Source of the DNA: Caprella mutica
Lineage: Eukaryota > Arthropoda > Malacostraca > Amphipoda > Caprellidae
Direction: 5' to 3'
Assembly (NCBI GenBank): GCA_947561585.1
Contig: CANNZV010000918.1
Coordinates: 1 to 64,000, forward strand
Length of the DNA: 64,000 nucleotides
Within the stretch, counting starts at the first letter, position 1. The number at the start of each line of letters is the position of its first letter. The position numbers were made by a program, and so were the translations under genes. This document shows, piece after piece, positions 1 through 9,140 of this stretch. A model generated the notes under the pieces. It ran no database searches. It was not told the origin of the DNA and saw only the letters and a program-made list of their open reading frames with translations.

Positions 1-768
1 CCAAAAGATCTTTCTACAGCGAAAAATATGTCAACAGCAAAGGATCTATCCACAGCAAAGGATCTATTTACAGCAGAATATCTTTCTACAGCAGAGGATC
101 TTTCTACAGCAAAGGATCTATTTACAGTATGATATCTATCTACAGCAACGGTTTTATCTACTATAAAAGATCTATCTACAGAAAAGGATCTATCTACAGA
201 AAAGGATCTATCTACAGTAAAGGATCTATCTACAGCAAATTATCTATCTACAACAAACGATTTATCAACAGCAAATTATCTATCTACAACAAACGATTTA
301 TCTACAGCAAAGGATCTATCTATATATAAGGATCCATCTACAGCAAAGGACCTATCTACAGTAAAGGATCTATCTACATCAAATGATCAATCCACAGCAA
401 GGGATCTATCTGCAGCAAAGGATCTATTTACAGCAAAGGATCTATCTTCAGCAAAGGATCTTTATAAAGCATAGGATTTATGTACAATAAAGGATTTATC
501 CACTGCATATGATACATCTACTGAAAAGAATCTATCTAGAGAAAAGAATCTATCTTCAGCAAAGGGTTCTTTCTACAGAATAAGATCTATCTACAGCAAA
601 GGATCTATCTACAATAAGTGATCTATCTACATCATAGGATCTATCTACAGTAAAAGATCTATCTACAGCAAATAGTCAATCTACAGCAAAGGATATATCT
701 ACAGTAAAGGAACTTTATACAGCCAAAGGATCCATTTACAGCAATTCATCTATCTACAGCAAAGGATC

Positions 769-772
769 AATT
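769..772. other. Paralogous empty insertion site (AATT)
   Basis: The sequence GGATCAATTTATAGCGG is uninterrupted here. At the mobile element the same word is split as GGATCAATT on the left and AATTTATAGCGG on the right. This shows AATT to be the only duplicated sequence. AATT is its own reverse complement, so the true cut could also give a duplication of 2 or 0 bp if the element ends in T or TT. The sequence alone cannot separate these. Confidence 0.85.
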
Positions 773-1910
773 TATAGCGGAAAATCTTTCTACAGCAAAG
801 GAACTACTACAGCAAAAGATCTAATCTACAGCAAAGGATCTATCTACAGCAAAGGATCTTCTACAGCAAAGGACCTATCTACAGTAAGGGATCTATTTAC
901 AGCGAAGGATTAATCTATAGCAAATGATCTATCTACAGCAAAGAATATTTCTACAGCATAGGATCTATCTACAGCAATGGATCTATCTACAGTAAGGGAT
1001 CTTTTTGCAGCAAAGGATCAATCTACAGCAAAGGATCTATTTACAGCGAAGGATCGATCTTCAGCAAAGGATCTATATACAGCAAAGGATATATCTACAA
1101 GCAAGGGATATATCTACTGCAAAGGATCTATCTACAGCAAAGGATCTGTTTACAGTCAAGGATTTATCTACTGTAAAGGATCTCTCTACAGCAAAGGATC
1201 AATCTACATTTAAGGATCTATCTTAAGCAAAGGATCTATCTACAGCAAAGGATCTATCTGAAATCAATGATCTATCTACAAAAAAGGATCTATTTGCAAC
1301 AGCAGAACTTTATACAGCAAAGGATCTATCTACAGCAAAGGATCTATCTACAGCAAATTGATCTATTTTTCAGTAAGGGATCTATCTACAGAAAAGAATC
1401 TGTCTACACCAAAAGATCTATCTACAGCGCAGGATCTGTCAACAGCAAAGGATCCATCTTTAGCAAAGATCTATTTACAACAAAATTTCTATCTACAGCA
1501 AAGGATCTATCTACAGCAAAGGATCTATCAACAATAAGGGATCTATCTGCAGCAAAGGATCTATCTACAACAAAGGATCTATCTTCAGCAAAGGATCTAT
1601 CTACAGCAAAGTGATCTATCTACAGTAAGGGATTATATCTACAGCAAATGATCTATCTACAGCAGAGATATCTATCTACAGTATGGGATCTATCTACAGC
1701 AAAGAATCTATCTACACCAAAGGATCTTTCTACCACGAAAGATCTGTCAACACCAAAGGATCTATCTACAGCAAAGGATCGATTTACAGCAGGAGATCTT
1801 TTTACAGCAGAGGGATTTTTCTACAGCAAAGGATCTATCTACACCAAAGGATCTATTTACAGTATGGGATCTATCTACAGCAACGGTTTTATCTACAATA
1901 AAAGATCTAT
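773..1910. repeat. Higher-order repeat copy, paralogous to 13605-14742
   Basis: This 1.1-kb block aligns almost base for base with 13605-14742 at an offset of about 12,831 bp. The offset drifts by one or two bases because this copy has single-base indels. The block carries the insertion-site word in intact form just upstream (AATT at 769-772). Homology ends near 1910, after which the two copies continue with different monomers. It is the best internal reference for what the array looked like before the mobile element arrived. Confidence 0.85.
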
Positions 1911-2056
1911 CTACGAAGAAAAGGATCTATCTACAGTAAAAGATCTTATCTACAGCAAATAGTCAATCTACAGCAAAGGGATATATCTACAGTAAAGGAA
2001 CTTTATACAGCCAAAGGATCCATTTACAGCAATTCATCTATCTACAGCAAAGGATC

Positions 2057-2060
2057 AATT
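2057..2060. repeat. Left target-site duplication AATT
   Basis: AATT directly abuts the first base of the left terminal inverted repeat and is matched by AATT at 13601-13604. It is supported by the uninterrupted paralogous site at 769-772. Confidence 0.8.
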
Positions 2061-2248
2061 GAAGGGCCACAAGCCAAAGTCTCTTAACCGCAAAAATCGG
2101 GTTGCTCAAGGTAAAGTCTCTTTAAGCGCTTAGCACCAGTGAAAACGGTTACAATCTTGATGTGCTAAGCGCTTAACACTCACGTAAAACGGTTGAAAGT
2201 TAGCGGCAAACAAGAGTCTCTTAACCGCATCTCATTGCATAGAAAACG
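2061..2248 (+). repeat. Left terminal inverted repeat (188 bp)
   Basis: It is the reverse complement of 13415-13600, with one extra T in the CTCTTTAAG word near 2120 and one extra A in GTTGAAAG near 2197. It is built of smaller repeated words. AGTCTCTTAACCGC occurs at 2078-2091 and 2215-2228, with a related AGTCTCTTTAAGCGC at 2115. AAAACGGTT occurs at 2142-2150 and 2186-2194. Such iterated words near transposon ends are commonly transposase-binding sites; that role is inferred. The repeat is much richer in G, C and CpG than the interior. Confidence 0.93.
2122..2176. repeat. Hairpin inside left terminal repeat
   Basis: TTAAGCGCTTAGCAC at 2122-2136 is the exact reverse complement of GTGCTAAGCGCTTAA at 2162-2176, giving a perfect 15-bp stem with a 25-nt loop. 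Each arm also contains the palindrome AAGCGCTT. The same structure lies at 13486-13540 in the right end. It could be a paired protein-binding site or a cruciform. Confidence 0.85.
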
Positions 2249-2272
2249 AAGCGCAGGCCATAGAAAACGAAG
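2238..2272 (+). repeat. Direct repeat CATAGAAAACGAAG, two copies
   Basis: CATAGAAAACGAAG occurs at 2238-2251 and again at 2259-2272, a 21-bp step. The first copy straddles the inner edge of the left terminal repeat. The right end keeps only part of one copy, so this subterminal repeat is on the left side only. Confidence 0.7.
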
Positions 2273-2680
2273 GTATATATATAGCTAATTATTGCAATGT
2301 TATTTATGGGAGTGTATATATATACAATAATTATGGATAATGAATTGTAATAACTATTCATGTAATAAAAAAGTATAGGTTTAGTCCGGAAAGAATGATT
2401 CATTCGATGAAAAGTACGTAAATTGAATCAGGAATATCAATAAAACCATTAGGTATAAAAAATAATATTTTTATTAATTTTAAAACTACCTATGTATTTA
2501 TTGATAAACTCATTCAGTTTCTTGAAATATATTTGGAGTAGATACAGCTTATGCTGTGAATCTGAATATAGTATAAAACACTTAGCCGAACTATTTCTCA
2601 AACAATTAAATCTGTTTGAAGATACTGGAATCTACAAACAGTTTTTATAAAGGGTTTGAAACTGTATACCAATCATTACG
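2273..2680. other. Unique AT-rich sequence, no gene seen
   Basis: Contains short TA-rich runs (TATATATATA near 2274 and 2315) and no open frame or repeat I can interpret. Confidence 0.5.
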
Positions 2681-2681
2681 C

Positions 2682-2889
2682 TTAGCTTTTGTTTCTCAAC
2701 CCTTTATTACCGCCTAATTCTGCACGAATTTCAAGACCATTCTATTGTGCTTTAGATCTGTTACACTGTAGAGATTTGAAATTAGAAATACCTATACCTA
2801 GTTTAAATTGTAAATCTAGGTCCAAAAACTCATTATTAACATTGAGAATCCGCTCGAAATATGTTTGTATAACAAAACCTCTTCATCAG
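2682..2889. pseudogene. Possible exon or decayed coding fragment, strand unresolved
   Basis: Both strands read as plausible peptide here. On the plus strand 2686-2889 is open for 68 codons from just after an in-frame TAG. It ends exactly at a strong splice-donor word, CAG followed by GTAAGT (2890-2895), with a weak acceptor-like CTTAG before it. There is no ATG; an open frame starting at 2689 would use TTG. On the minus strand 2682-2882 reads 46 residues (including NVNNEFLDLDLQFKLGIG), then one TAG (2742-2744), then NGLEIRAELGGNKGL and a stop. I recognise neither peptide. It may be a relic of a captured or former element gene, or chance. Confidence 0.2.
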
Positions 2890-3080
2890 GTAAGTCGTCA
2901 CTCGTCTCTTGATATTTTGAGTTTGAAAATGTACCTGGGCTAAGCCAATCTACCTAATTAGGTAGCAAGATTGGTAGTAGTTTAATTTGTTTTATATCCT
3001 GAAGTACCACTTAGCTATGGCTTATAAGCTAAAATTACAAAATAGTAGGAAGGTATAGGTAGCTATTACCTAGGTATGTC

Positions 3081-3326
3081 ATGTTTCAGAGGCTGGAAAA
3101 TTGTAGGTAGCTACCTAAGCCAATTTTAGAGCTAAAAAATTTCACAAAAATTCCGAGCTAAGCCAATTTAGCTTATTTTGTAGATTTCAAGCCAAAATTA
3201 ACATAGGAACATAAGAAATAATTATAAATTTTATGCCAATTAGGTACCTAGGTATACCTACTTATCTGAGTAGGTATTGACCTTTTGAAATCTAAGACAA
3301 TTATATAGTTGGCTTTAACTGACATA
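3081..3326 (+). mobile_element. Small interspersed repeat family A, copy 1
   Basis: It starts ATGTTTCAGAGGCTGGAAAA and ends GGCTTTAACTGACAT, so the two ends are loosely inverted (ATGTTTCAG against ATGTCAG). The interior is built from AAGCCAATTT and AGCCAAAATTAACAT words. The same order of words occurs at 4027-4234 and, inverted, at 4585-4745. This copy is longer because TAGGTACCTAGGTA-type sequence is inserted in it. Non-coding; resembles a miniature inverted-repeat element. Confidence 0.65.
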
Positions 3327-3415
3327 CCTACTACCTAGCCTACGTACTCTAAACCATGGCTAGTATGTACTATGTAGGTTAGGCTACCTGCCTCTCTGAG
3401 CTCTCTAGACCATAA

Positions 3416-3940
3416 GTATCTAAAAGCTGAGCGGCGCACCACATTATGGGGCACTACAATACGGCGCACCACTGTACTTTCTATTAATGACCTCAATGTT
3501 AAAAACTGTTATGTAGTTTGTTGTATCCGCTAGTTTGTTGTTCTGCACACTTCATGATTGTTTAATGACCTGGCAGGGGGGTTTGGGGGGCGGCACGCCC
3601 CCCGATACATCTACCTAACGGCTAACTGATAAGTTTTTATTTACATCTCAGACTGAAAGTTTACAATAGTTACCCCATAAAATTACAATTACAGTTTTCT
3701 ATGATGAATTTTATTTTCTATTCCAAATTAAACATCTCAATCAAATAATTAAACTGTGTAATATAAACTTTGGATTCAGGTACCGTCAGGTGTCAGACAT
3801 AAATTTGATACGACAATTACCTATCAAATTCACTCCATTTGTCATTAATCTGTATTCAAATTACCTATCTAATAGAATGTACAGTGGTGCGCCGTAATCT
3901 GGTGCGCCGTACTGGTGTGCGCCGCTCAGCTTTTAGATAC
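3416..3940. mobile_element. 525-bp miniature inverted-repeat element (family B)
   Basis: The left end (3416-3488) begins GTATCTAAAAGCTGAGCGGC, and the right end (3870-3940) is its inverted match, both about 72 bp long. The ends contain repeated CGGCGCACCA words, two clear copies on the left and three on the right. A TA dinucleotide sits just inside the inverted match on both sides, so a TA target duplication with ends at TCTAAAAG is possible. CTCTAGAC also occurs on both flanks (3403-3410 and 3946-3953) and may be coincidence. There is no coding capacity. It is nested in the larger element and is markedly more GC-rich than its surroundings. Confidence 0.75.
3576..3604. repeat. G-run and perfect GC hairpin
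   Basis: A run of six G (3576-3581) is followed by TTT and then GGGGGGCG (3585-3592), a GCA loop and CGCCCCCC (3596-3603). The 8-bp stem is perfect. It lies in the middle of the family B element in otherwise AT-rich DNA. It could block polymerases or fold as a cruciform; no terminator role is claimed. Confidence 0.8.
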
Positions 3941-4026
3941 GTATCCTCTAGACAGACTAGACTGAGTAGACTCTAGTTAAGTTGAGAGATACTAGTTCAG
4001 TAGGACCCAGTTACCAGTCTGTTACC

Positions 4027-4234
4027 ATGTTTCAGAGGCTGGAAAATTGTAAGCCAATTTTTGAGCCAAAATTTAATAAAAAATATGAACCAAGCCAATT
4101 TGGCTCATTTTTGAAGATTTCAAGCCAAAATTAACATGGGATAAAAGGAATTAATTCAAAATTTAAAGCCAATTAGACATATCTGAGATTTGACCATTTC
4201 AAATATAAGCTAATTAATTGGCTTTAACTGACAT
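4027..4234 (+). mobile_element. Small interspersed repeat family A, copy 2
   Basis: 208 bp, in the same orientation as the copy at 3081-3326. It shares ATGTTTCAGAGGCTGGAAAA at the start, AAGCCAAAATTAACATGG in the middle and GGCTTTAACTGACAT at the end. This is the cleanest copy and is useful for defining the family. It is followed within 15 bp by a family C element. Confidence 0.7.
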
Positions 4235-4248
4235 GCTCTTATACATGG

Positions 4249-4470
4249 AGTCTGTATTTCATGGTAAATTCCTCTGACATATCGGTGGAAGTTTTCTAGC
4301 AAAGTTGGTGGATTTTTAGCTATTTATTCCTATATTATCATTAATTTTCGGTGGAAAAATGTGTAAAATCACTAAAATGTTGGTGGATCAGCCAAATTAC
4401 TGGAAATTTATGGTGGATTTTTTCAGCTTTTTCAAAAAGTCAGTGGAATTTTGTGGACCAAATACAGACT
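4249..4470 (+). mobile_element. Miniature inverted-repeat element family C, copy 1
   Basis: 222 bp, bounded by a perfect 11-bp inverted pair, AGTCTGTATTT and AAATACAGACT. The interior repeats GGTGGAATTT or GGTGGATTT words about five times, as in TCGGTGGAAGTTTTCTAGC and TTGGTGGATTTTTAGC. An inverted copy lies at 4846-5077 and a degraded one at 6846-7021. Non-coding, type non-autonomous DNA element. Confidence 0.75.
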
Positions 4471-4584
4471 AGCCGGGCCAGTTAATAAACTTTTATATAA
4501 ACCCCAGCCCCAGGTACTATATACCTAACTACCTTGTGGCTCACTGACTAGTAGCTACCTATTAAAACTTATGTCTATCCATGA

Positions 4585-4745
4585 TAATATTTCAAAAGAT
4601 AAAAATCAGATACCTATTCCTAATTGGCTTAAAATTATGAATTAATTCCTATGTTCCAACTTCCAATGTTAATTTTTGGCTTTAAATCTTCAAAAAAAGA
4701 AAAATGAGCCAAATTGGCTTACAATTTACCAGCCTCTGAAATATG
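4585..4745 (-). mobile_element. Small interspersed repeat family A, copy 3, inverted
   Basis: The reverse complement shows the family A order: TTTCAGAGGCTGG, then AAGCCAATTTGGCTCATTTT, then AGCCAAAAATTAACAT, then AAGCCAATTAGG. The distal end that should carry GGCTTTAACTGACAT is missing or too diverged to see. Confidence 0.6.
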
Positions 4746-4845
4746 GATGATTTGGATGTCCATTCTTGCTATTTTATTTGTGGGTTAATGACAATTATTT
4801 TGAGCAAATTAAGAACTTCGGGCCTTCATTGCAAATGTAGATATC

Positions 4846-5077
4846 AATCTGTATTGGTGCACAAAATTCCACTGACTTTTTCTAAAAGTTGAAAAAATAC
4901 ACCAACAATTTCTAAAAATTAGGCTGATTTTCTACTAAAAAGTGAAGATTAATGGTTACATAGTTAGGAATACAGAGCAGCAAGAGCTAGAAATCCACCA
5001 ACTTAGCTAGAATTTTATTTTCAAAGAGGGCAAAATTCCACCGACATGTCGGCGGAATTTACCATAAAATGCAGTCT
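4846..5077 (-). mobile_element. Miniature inverted-repeat element family C, copy 2, inverted
   Basis: Read on the minus strand it has a terminal TCTGTATT-like word, ATGGTAAATTCCGCCGACAT, GTCGGTGGAATTTTG, AAGTTGGTGGATTTCTAGCT and finally CAGTGGAATTTTGTG. The terminal AGTCTGTATTT word is mutated (AGACTGCATTTT). Together with copy 1 it forms a large imperfect inverted repeat around 4249-5077. Confidence 0.7.
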
Positions 5078-5239
5078 GGTTCAGGCAGTAGGGACATTTC
5101 TCCTAGTTATTCTTGCCTCTGGGTAGTCCTACAATTAGTACAATCATACAATGTTTTTTAGGATAGAATTTATGACAATTTGAGCCTAGCTCAGGCTAGC
5201 TTAAGACCATACTAAAATAGTATATCTCTTTGTTTAATA

Positions 5240-5395
5240 AACTCTCCATTTGTCTCTCCATTTCTCTTCAAAAATCACCAAATTTCTCTCCAAAATGACC
5301 AAATTATCATTAAATCTCCCCAAAATAACATTTTAAATGTAGTGTAGCATAAGAGAAAATTAGATATTTCTCTCCATTTGCAATTGAAGGACTCA
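5240..5395 (+). repeat. TCTCCA-rich repeat, copy 1
   Basis: Contains TTTCTCTCCAAAATGACCAA and several other TCTCCA words. A diverged relative lies at 5601-5758. Boundaries are approximate and no termini are recognised. Confidence 0.4.
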
Positions 5396-5413
5396 AAATA
5401 TCTAAGTCTGGCA

Positions 5414-5441
5414 CAAACTCGCCATTAAAATGGCGAGTTTG
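5414..5441. repeat. Near-perfect 28-bp palindrome
   Basis: CAAACTCGCCATT (5414-5426) and AATGGCGAGTTTG (5429-5441) are exact reverse complements separated by two A residues. This is unusually clean for the region. It may be the fused ends of a tiny inverted-repeat element or a protein-binding palindrome. Confidence 0.8.
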
Positions 5442-5600
5442 CCTCAGTTTGGACATGCTTTATTACTTGGAGGCTGGAGTCTTAAATCTTGAAGGGACAA
5501 GTAGGTAGAGAGTTTATGAGAATTACTATTTTACCTGGAGCTGCAGTTAGTGGAGTAGGTAGGACCTAGTATGAGTGTATGAGTAACCAGTCTGTAAAGT

Positions 5601-5758
5601 GTGGTAAATCTGTCTCAAAGATTTTCAAATCTGTCTCCAAAATGACCAGACTTTTGCAAAATGTCTCCAATAAAAACACAAATACATGTTAACATTGGAA
5701 TTGATTAGGAAAATTAATAAATTTTCCCTCAAAATTTGTCTCCAAAGGTCTTCGGGGA
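5601..5758 (+). repeat. TCTCCA-rich repeat, copy 2
   Basis: Shares CTGTCTCCAAAATGACCAGA and TTTGTCTCCAAAGG with the block at 5240-5395, in the same orientation and with heavy divergence. Confidence 0.4.
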
Positions 5759-6135
5759 TATGAATGCGCTTTGCAGACTGGATGACTTTGGATGAGTAGT
5801 ATCCAATTATCTGTTTCTTGTTTCATTATTAAATATTCATAGTGTAGCTAAATTATATAGGTAGGTTTCTAGGCACTATCTGTAATTTTGTAAAAACAAC
5901 TTGGTATTATAAATTTAATTTATGTACCTAATACAGCTAATATTAATATCTAAGCAGAGTTAAGGCTGTTATTTATAACTCAAAAATTTCAGATATCCTA
6001 GCCCATTCTGCATAATGTAGCTTCTTTCAGTGACTTCAGGGTCTCCTGACTTTCAGATATTTTAATTTGATGTGAAGTTGAGCTCATGCTATTAAGCTCA
6101 GCTTATCAGCAGATTCCCAGTCAGTTAGCAGAAAA

Positions 6136-6262
6136 TGGGACATTTTTAAGATTTTCTGAAATTCTGTGTGAACAATCTCTAATTTTCTACAATATTTACA
6201 TGTAGTTTACTGAGAACAGAAGCCTAAATAGAGGATTTATTTTTTGAACACTTTATAGTTCT
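6136..6262 (+). repeat. Diverged direct repeat, copy 1
   Basis: The words ATATTTACATGTAGTTTAC, TGAGAACAGAAGC, TAGAGGATTT and TTGAACACTTTA follow in the same order as at 6617-6735, about 480 bp further on. The duplication is old, with small indels. No coding frame is shared. Confidence 0.6.
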
Positions 6263-6616
6263 CTAATGGCCTTTCTTGGCAGATTCCCAGACTGTACGAA
6301 CTGGTAAACTGTTCTCCAAGAAATCTTTACCTCTTATTTTGCTATTTGTTCTCGGCTTAATAATGTAAAATAGTAAAAATACATGTAGCTAAATATAATT
6401 AGTATAGGGGGATATGATTATTAATTCATATTAAGGATTGTTGTCACAGGAAATGTTGAGAATGTCCTATATTTTGCAGACTGAGATGTGGGCAGAATCT
6501 ATCAACTTGTTACCATAATATCTTGGTCTTTTCTCCAGCCTTTGAAGAATAGTTAAGACTGATGGGCATTAGCTAAAATTGATTACTTACTACATAGACC
6601 AAGAGTATGATAGCAT

Positions 6617-6735
6617 GGGAATTTTTTAACATTTTCTGTACTTACAATGTTTAATTTTCTTATATTTACATGTGTTTTACAATTTACTGAGAACAGAAAG
6701 CAAACTAGAGGATTTCTTGAACACTTTACCAGTTC
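6617..6735 (+). repeat. Diverged direct repeat, copy 2
   Basis: Partner of 6136-6262: TATATTTACATGTGTTTTAC, TGAGAACAGAAAGC, TAGAGGATTT and TTGAACACTTTACC in the same order. Confidence 0.6.
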
Positions 6736-6845
6736 TTGCAGTGTAGCCAAAGGATTCTAGTTATTATTTACTTTAAGTTTTAACCTAGCTACTTACCTAG
6801 TCACTTCTTTGTTTCTTTCACAGTTAAATAAAGTTTTTCCCCTTT

Positions 6846-7021
6846 GAAAATAATATTCCAGCAATGTCGGTGGATTTCTAGCTATAAATTCTTATGCTTA
6901 CTATTAATGCTTATGTTTATCATTAATTAATGTTTACTATTAATTAAATTGGAAATAAGCTATTGGATTTTTTTTAGCTTTTTGAAAATGCAAGTGGGTT
7001 CTTGTGAACCAATTACATACT
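6846..7021 (+). mobile_element. Miniature inverted-repeat element family C, copy 3, degraded
   Basis: Shows AATGTCGGTGGATTTCTAGC, a central TATTAATTAA-rich part expanded by short repeats, then TTTTTTAGCTTTTTGAAAA and a diverged terminal word near 7010-7021. The terminal AGTCTGTATTT is lost. Confidence 0.5.
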
Positions 7022-7027
7022 GGGTTA

Positions 7028-7668
7028 TGTCCAAAAGTTTGTTGTTATATTGATAACTCAACATTTAATTTCAAATATTTATTTGTGCTAAAATTTGAAC
7101 TAATTCTTCTAAGCAAATATTGCTATAAATGATACTCTGAAAACCACTATCAAAAATTATTTAGGCCAACAAATTAATTTTACAAACTAAATACTCTTTA
7201 ATATGAAGTTACCATTAATTTAATTTTATTAAAATATTAAGCTTAGAGTAGCTACACCCTAAAATAAAAATACTTAAGTACAAAAAATAAAAGCAACCTA
7301 ATTGGGAGAATTAACACTCCAAACTATTGATTATTGACTTTTTGAAGTATGTCTGAATCTGTTATTTGTATGTATTAGGTAAATTATTATTTTAATTGTA
7401 AAATCTAGATTACAGTGATTAGTTTAATAATGATATTCTTTGTTAAGTAGAACATACCTAAGTAGTGTGTTGTTGAAGTATTGGCTACTAGAAAATAATC
7501 GATGGTGCTGTTTGTCAGTGTCTTGCAAAAAGTTCAAAATACAATAAAATTTGGCTGGTAATAGCTACCAGCCAATAGTGCTCACACCACTGCATAACAG
7601 CTTACTTAGGCAAATAGGCAGTATTTGCTCCACAGATGGAAATATTTAAATTGGGAATGGAGTGTTGA
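7028..7668. other. Unique AT-rich sequence, no gene seen
   Basis: No repeat, open frame or RNA structure that I can support; only scattered short A/T runs. Confidence 0.5.
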
Positions 7669-7832
7669 GGCCCACTTTTGAAAATTAGGACTTTACTGAT
7701 GAATTGATTACCTATCTCCGAAGTTATGCAGATTTCAAATATTAAGATTGAATTGATGCAAATTTAAAAAAAACGAAGTATTTATCCTCCAAAATTCATT
7801 TGTTGGTCAGCAGAATTTTTCAAAGTGGGGTC
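7669..7832. mobile_element. 164-bp inverted-repeat element
   Basis: GGCCCACTTTTGAAAATT at 7669-7686 pairs imperfectly with AATTTTTCAAAGTGGGGTC at 7814-7832. The size and ends suggest a miniature element. Only one copy is seen in the window, so its identity as a family is untested. Confidence 0.45.
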
Positions 7833-8257
7833 ATGGCTTGTAACTTGTAGCCAAAATCTTGATGAGTAATGAGTAAAATTTGAAAATGGGTTTCATTTCT
7901 TTCGTGCCACCCAGTATATTGCAGATTTTTAAAATATTTTTTATTTTGGTGTATCAAATATTGATGAGATATTACATAGCATACTTTATAAGTTTGGGTG
8001 AGATAAGAATGATGAGTTTAGGTATCTTAACATGCTTACAGTAAAACCTATATTGTTAGTTAAATAGCCAATTTAATTTGTACTAATTGAAGTATAATTA
8101 TGAGCAAAATGCTTAATAAGTCCAGTATTTTCATTTTCAAAAATATATATATTTGAAATTGCTAAAGAATTTCTCTCCATTCTAACATTGAAATGAATTT
8201 GAAAATCCTCAGCTAAAGAGTTAATTTGTAGATTCATGTACATAATAACAGTCTTAC
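7833..8257. other. AT-rich sequence downstream of candidate exon
   Basis: On the minus strand the open frame that begins at 8312 continues to 8073, but after 8258 it looks like intron sequence. Nothing else is recognised. Confidence 0.4.
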
Positions 8258-8312
8258 CTATTGAGAGCATCAAAGCAAGTAAAGTAGCTACTTTTAATTC
8301 CAATTTAATCAT
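8258..8312 (-). other. Candidate first coding exon encoding a signal peptide
   Basis: On the minus strand an ATG at 8312-8310 follows GTGAAAA, with A at position -3. It opens MIKLELKVATLLALMLSI, a charged start followed by a hydrophobic core typical of a secretory signal. At 8258 the frame meets AG followed by GTAAG (8257-8253), a good splice donor. That would place a phase-1 intron right after the signal peptide, a common layout in genes for secreted or membrane proteins. Unspliced, the frame runs 79 codons to 8073 with no recognisable domain. I could not place a downstream exon. It could be a captured gene fragment or chance. Confidence 0.25.
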
Positions 8313-9140
8313 TTTTCACTAAATCCTAGCATCGACTAGGGTATTCTACTATTCCATCTCACTTTCCTGCAAACATTGATCTAACATAAGAACCAATTCA
8401 GAAAGAAGCTCAATACTTATACCATCCTAAGATATCATTTCGATAATGATGTGTATCTATTTTCAATCTTGTATCTCTGATGGTTAATCATTTATCAGCA
8501 TACATTTACTAAGAATTAGGGTAATTGCATCGCACTTGTGGGGTAAATAATCGCAGTGATATTATTCCGACGCTAAATTTAATAAGTTATTGTCTATAAA
8601 TGTGTGATTGGTTTATCTGTCTAAAGATAGTGATTTCATTCAAACTTGCAAATATTTTGCATTGGCTACTGTTATCAAAAAAAGTTGTTTTTAAATTTCA
8701 ACTATGAATTAAAATATTTGGAAAATGTAATAGAAAATATGACTACTAAACAATTATTTAGCTTATATTCATAAACTTGAAACTCCTTTTTTGTTTTTTG
8801 GTTATGGCGGCAATGGGCCATAATGATACGATTTTTAGTGTAGCTACTTATTGGTAGTCAAGTTATTGGTATAAAAATATTCTGAAAAGCTACTCATTTT
8901 TGGCTTAAGAATAGGACAGTTGATAATAAAGGTAAACTTAGAGAACAAAAACTTTAAAACCATTTAAAGAAGGAATCTTATGATTATGCAACCTGTTGAA
9001 AATATTTTAAATTTTATGTATTGATAATTAAATATAGTAGCTATAATTTATCAATATGCTGTGTGTTGTGTGTCATGAACAGTTAAATTTTCTGATCAGT
9101 AATATGATTAAAAAAATTTCTAAACAATTGTTCCTTTCAG
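8313..9140. other. Unique AT-rich sequence, no gene seen
   Basis: No supported gene. It is upstream of the minus-strand candidate exon (8258-8312) and could hold its promoter, but no TATA box or initiator at a convincing distance was found. GGTATAAGTA on the minus strand near 8418 is a weak candidate. Confidence 0.4.

Larger units (their letters stand above)
1..2056. repeat. 18-bp satellite array, left arm
   Basis: Tandem array of the monomer GGATCTATCTACAGCAAA, with many point variants (for example TTTACAGC, TCAGCAAA, GATCAATC). It runs from the window edge up to the inserted mobile element. The stretch 769-2056 is one higher-order repeat of about 1.29 kb: the words around 690-772 recur at about 1975-2060. 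The left arm lacks the TTTATTTATTTA plus CTTAGATC marker unit that recurs in the right arm. It also carries more one-base insertions and deletions inside monomers than the right arm (for example near 811, 1099 and 1365). No function is visible; the monomer resembles no satellite I can name. Confidence 0.97.

Noticed and set aside
2221..2403. 60-codon minus-strand frame starting in the left terminal repeat
   Set aside because: Low-complexity, Tyr- and Ile-rich product of TA-rich DNA; partly within the inverted repeat and not matched at the other end.
3576..3604. Intrinsic transcription terminator
   Set aside because: The GC stem is strong but has no following T-run and the DNA appears eukaryotic; better described as a hairpin inside a small element.
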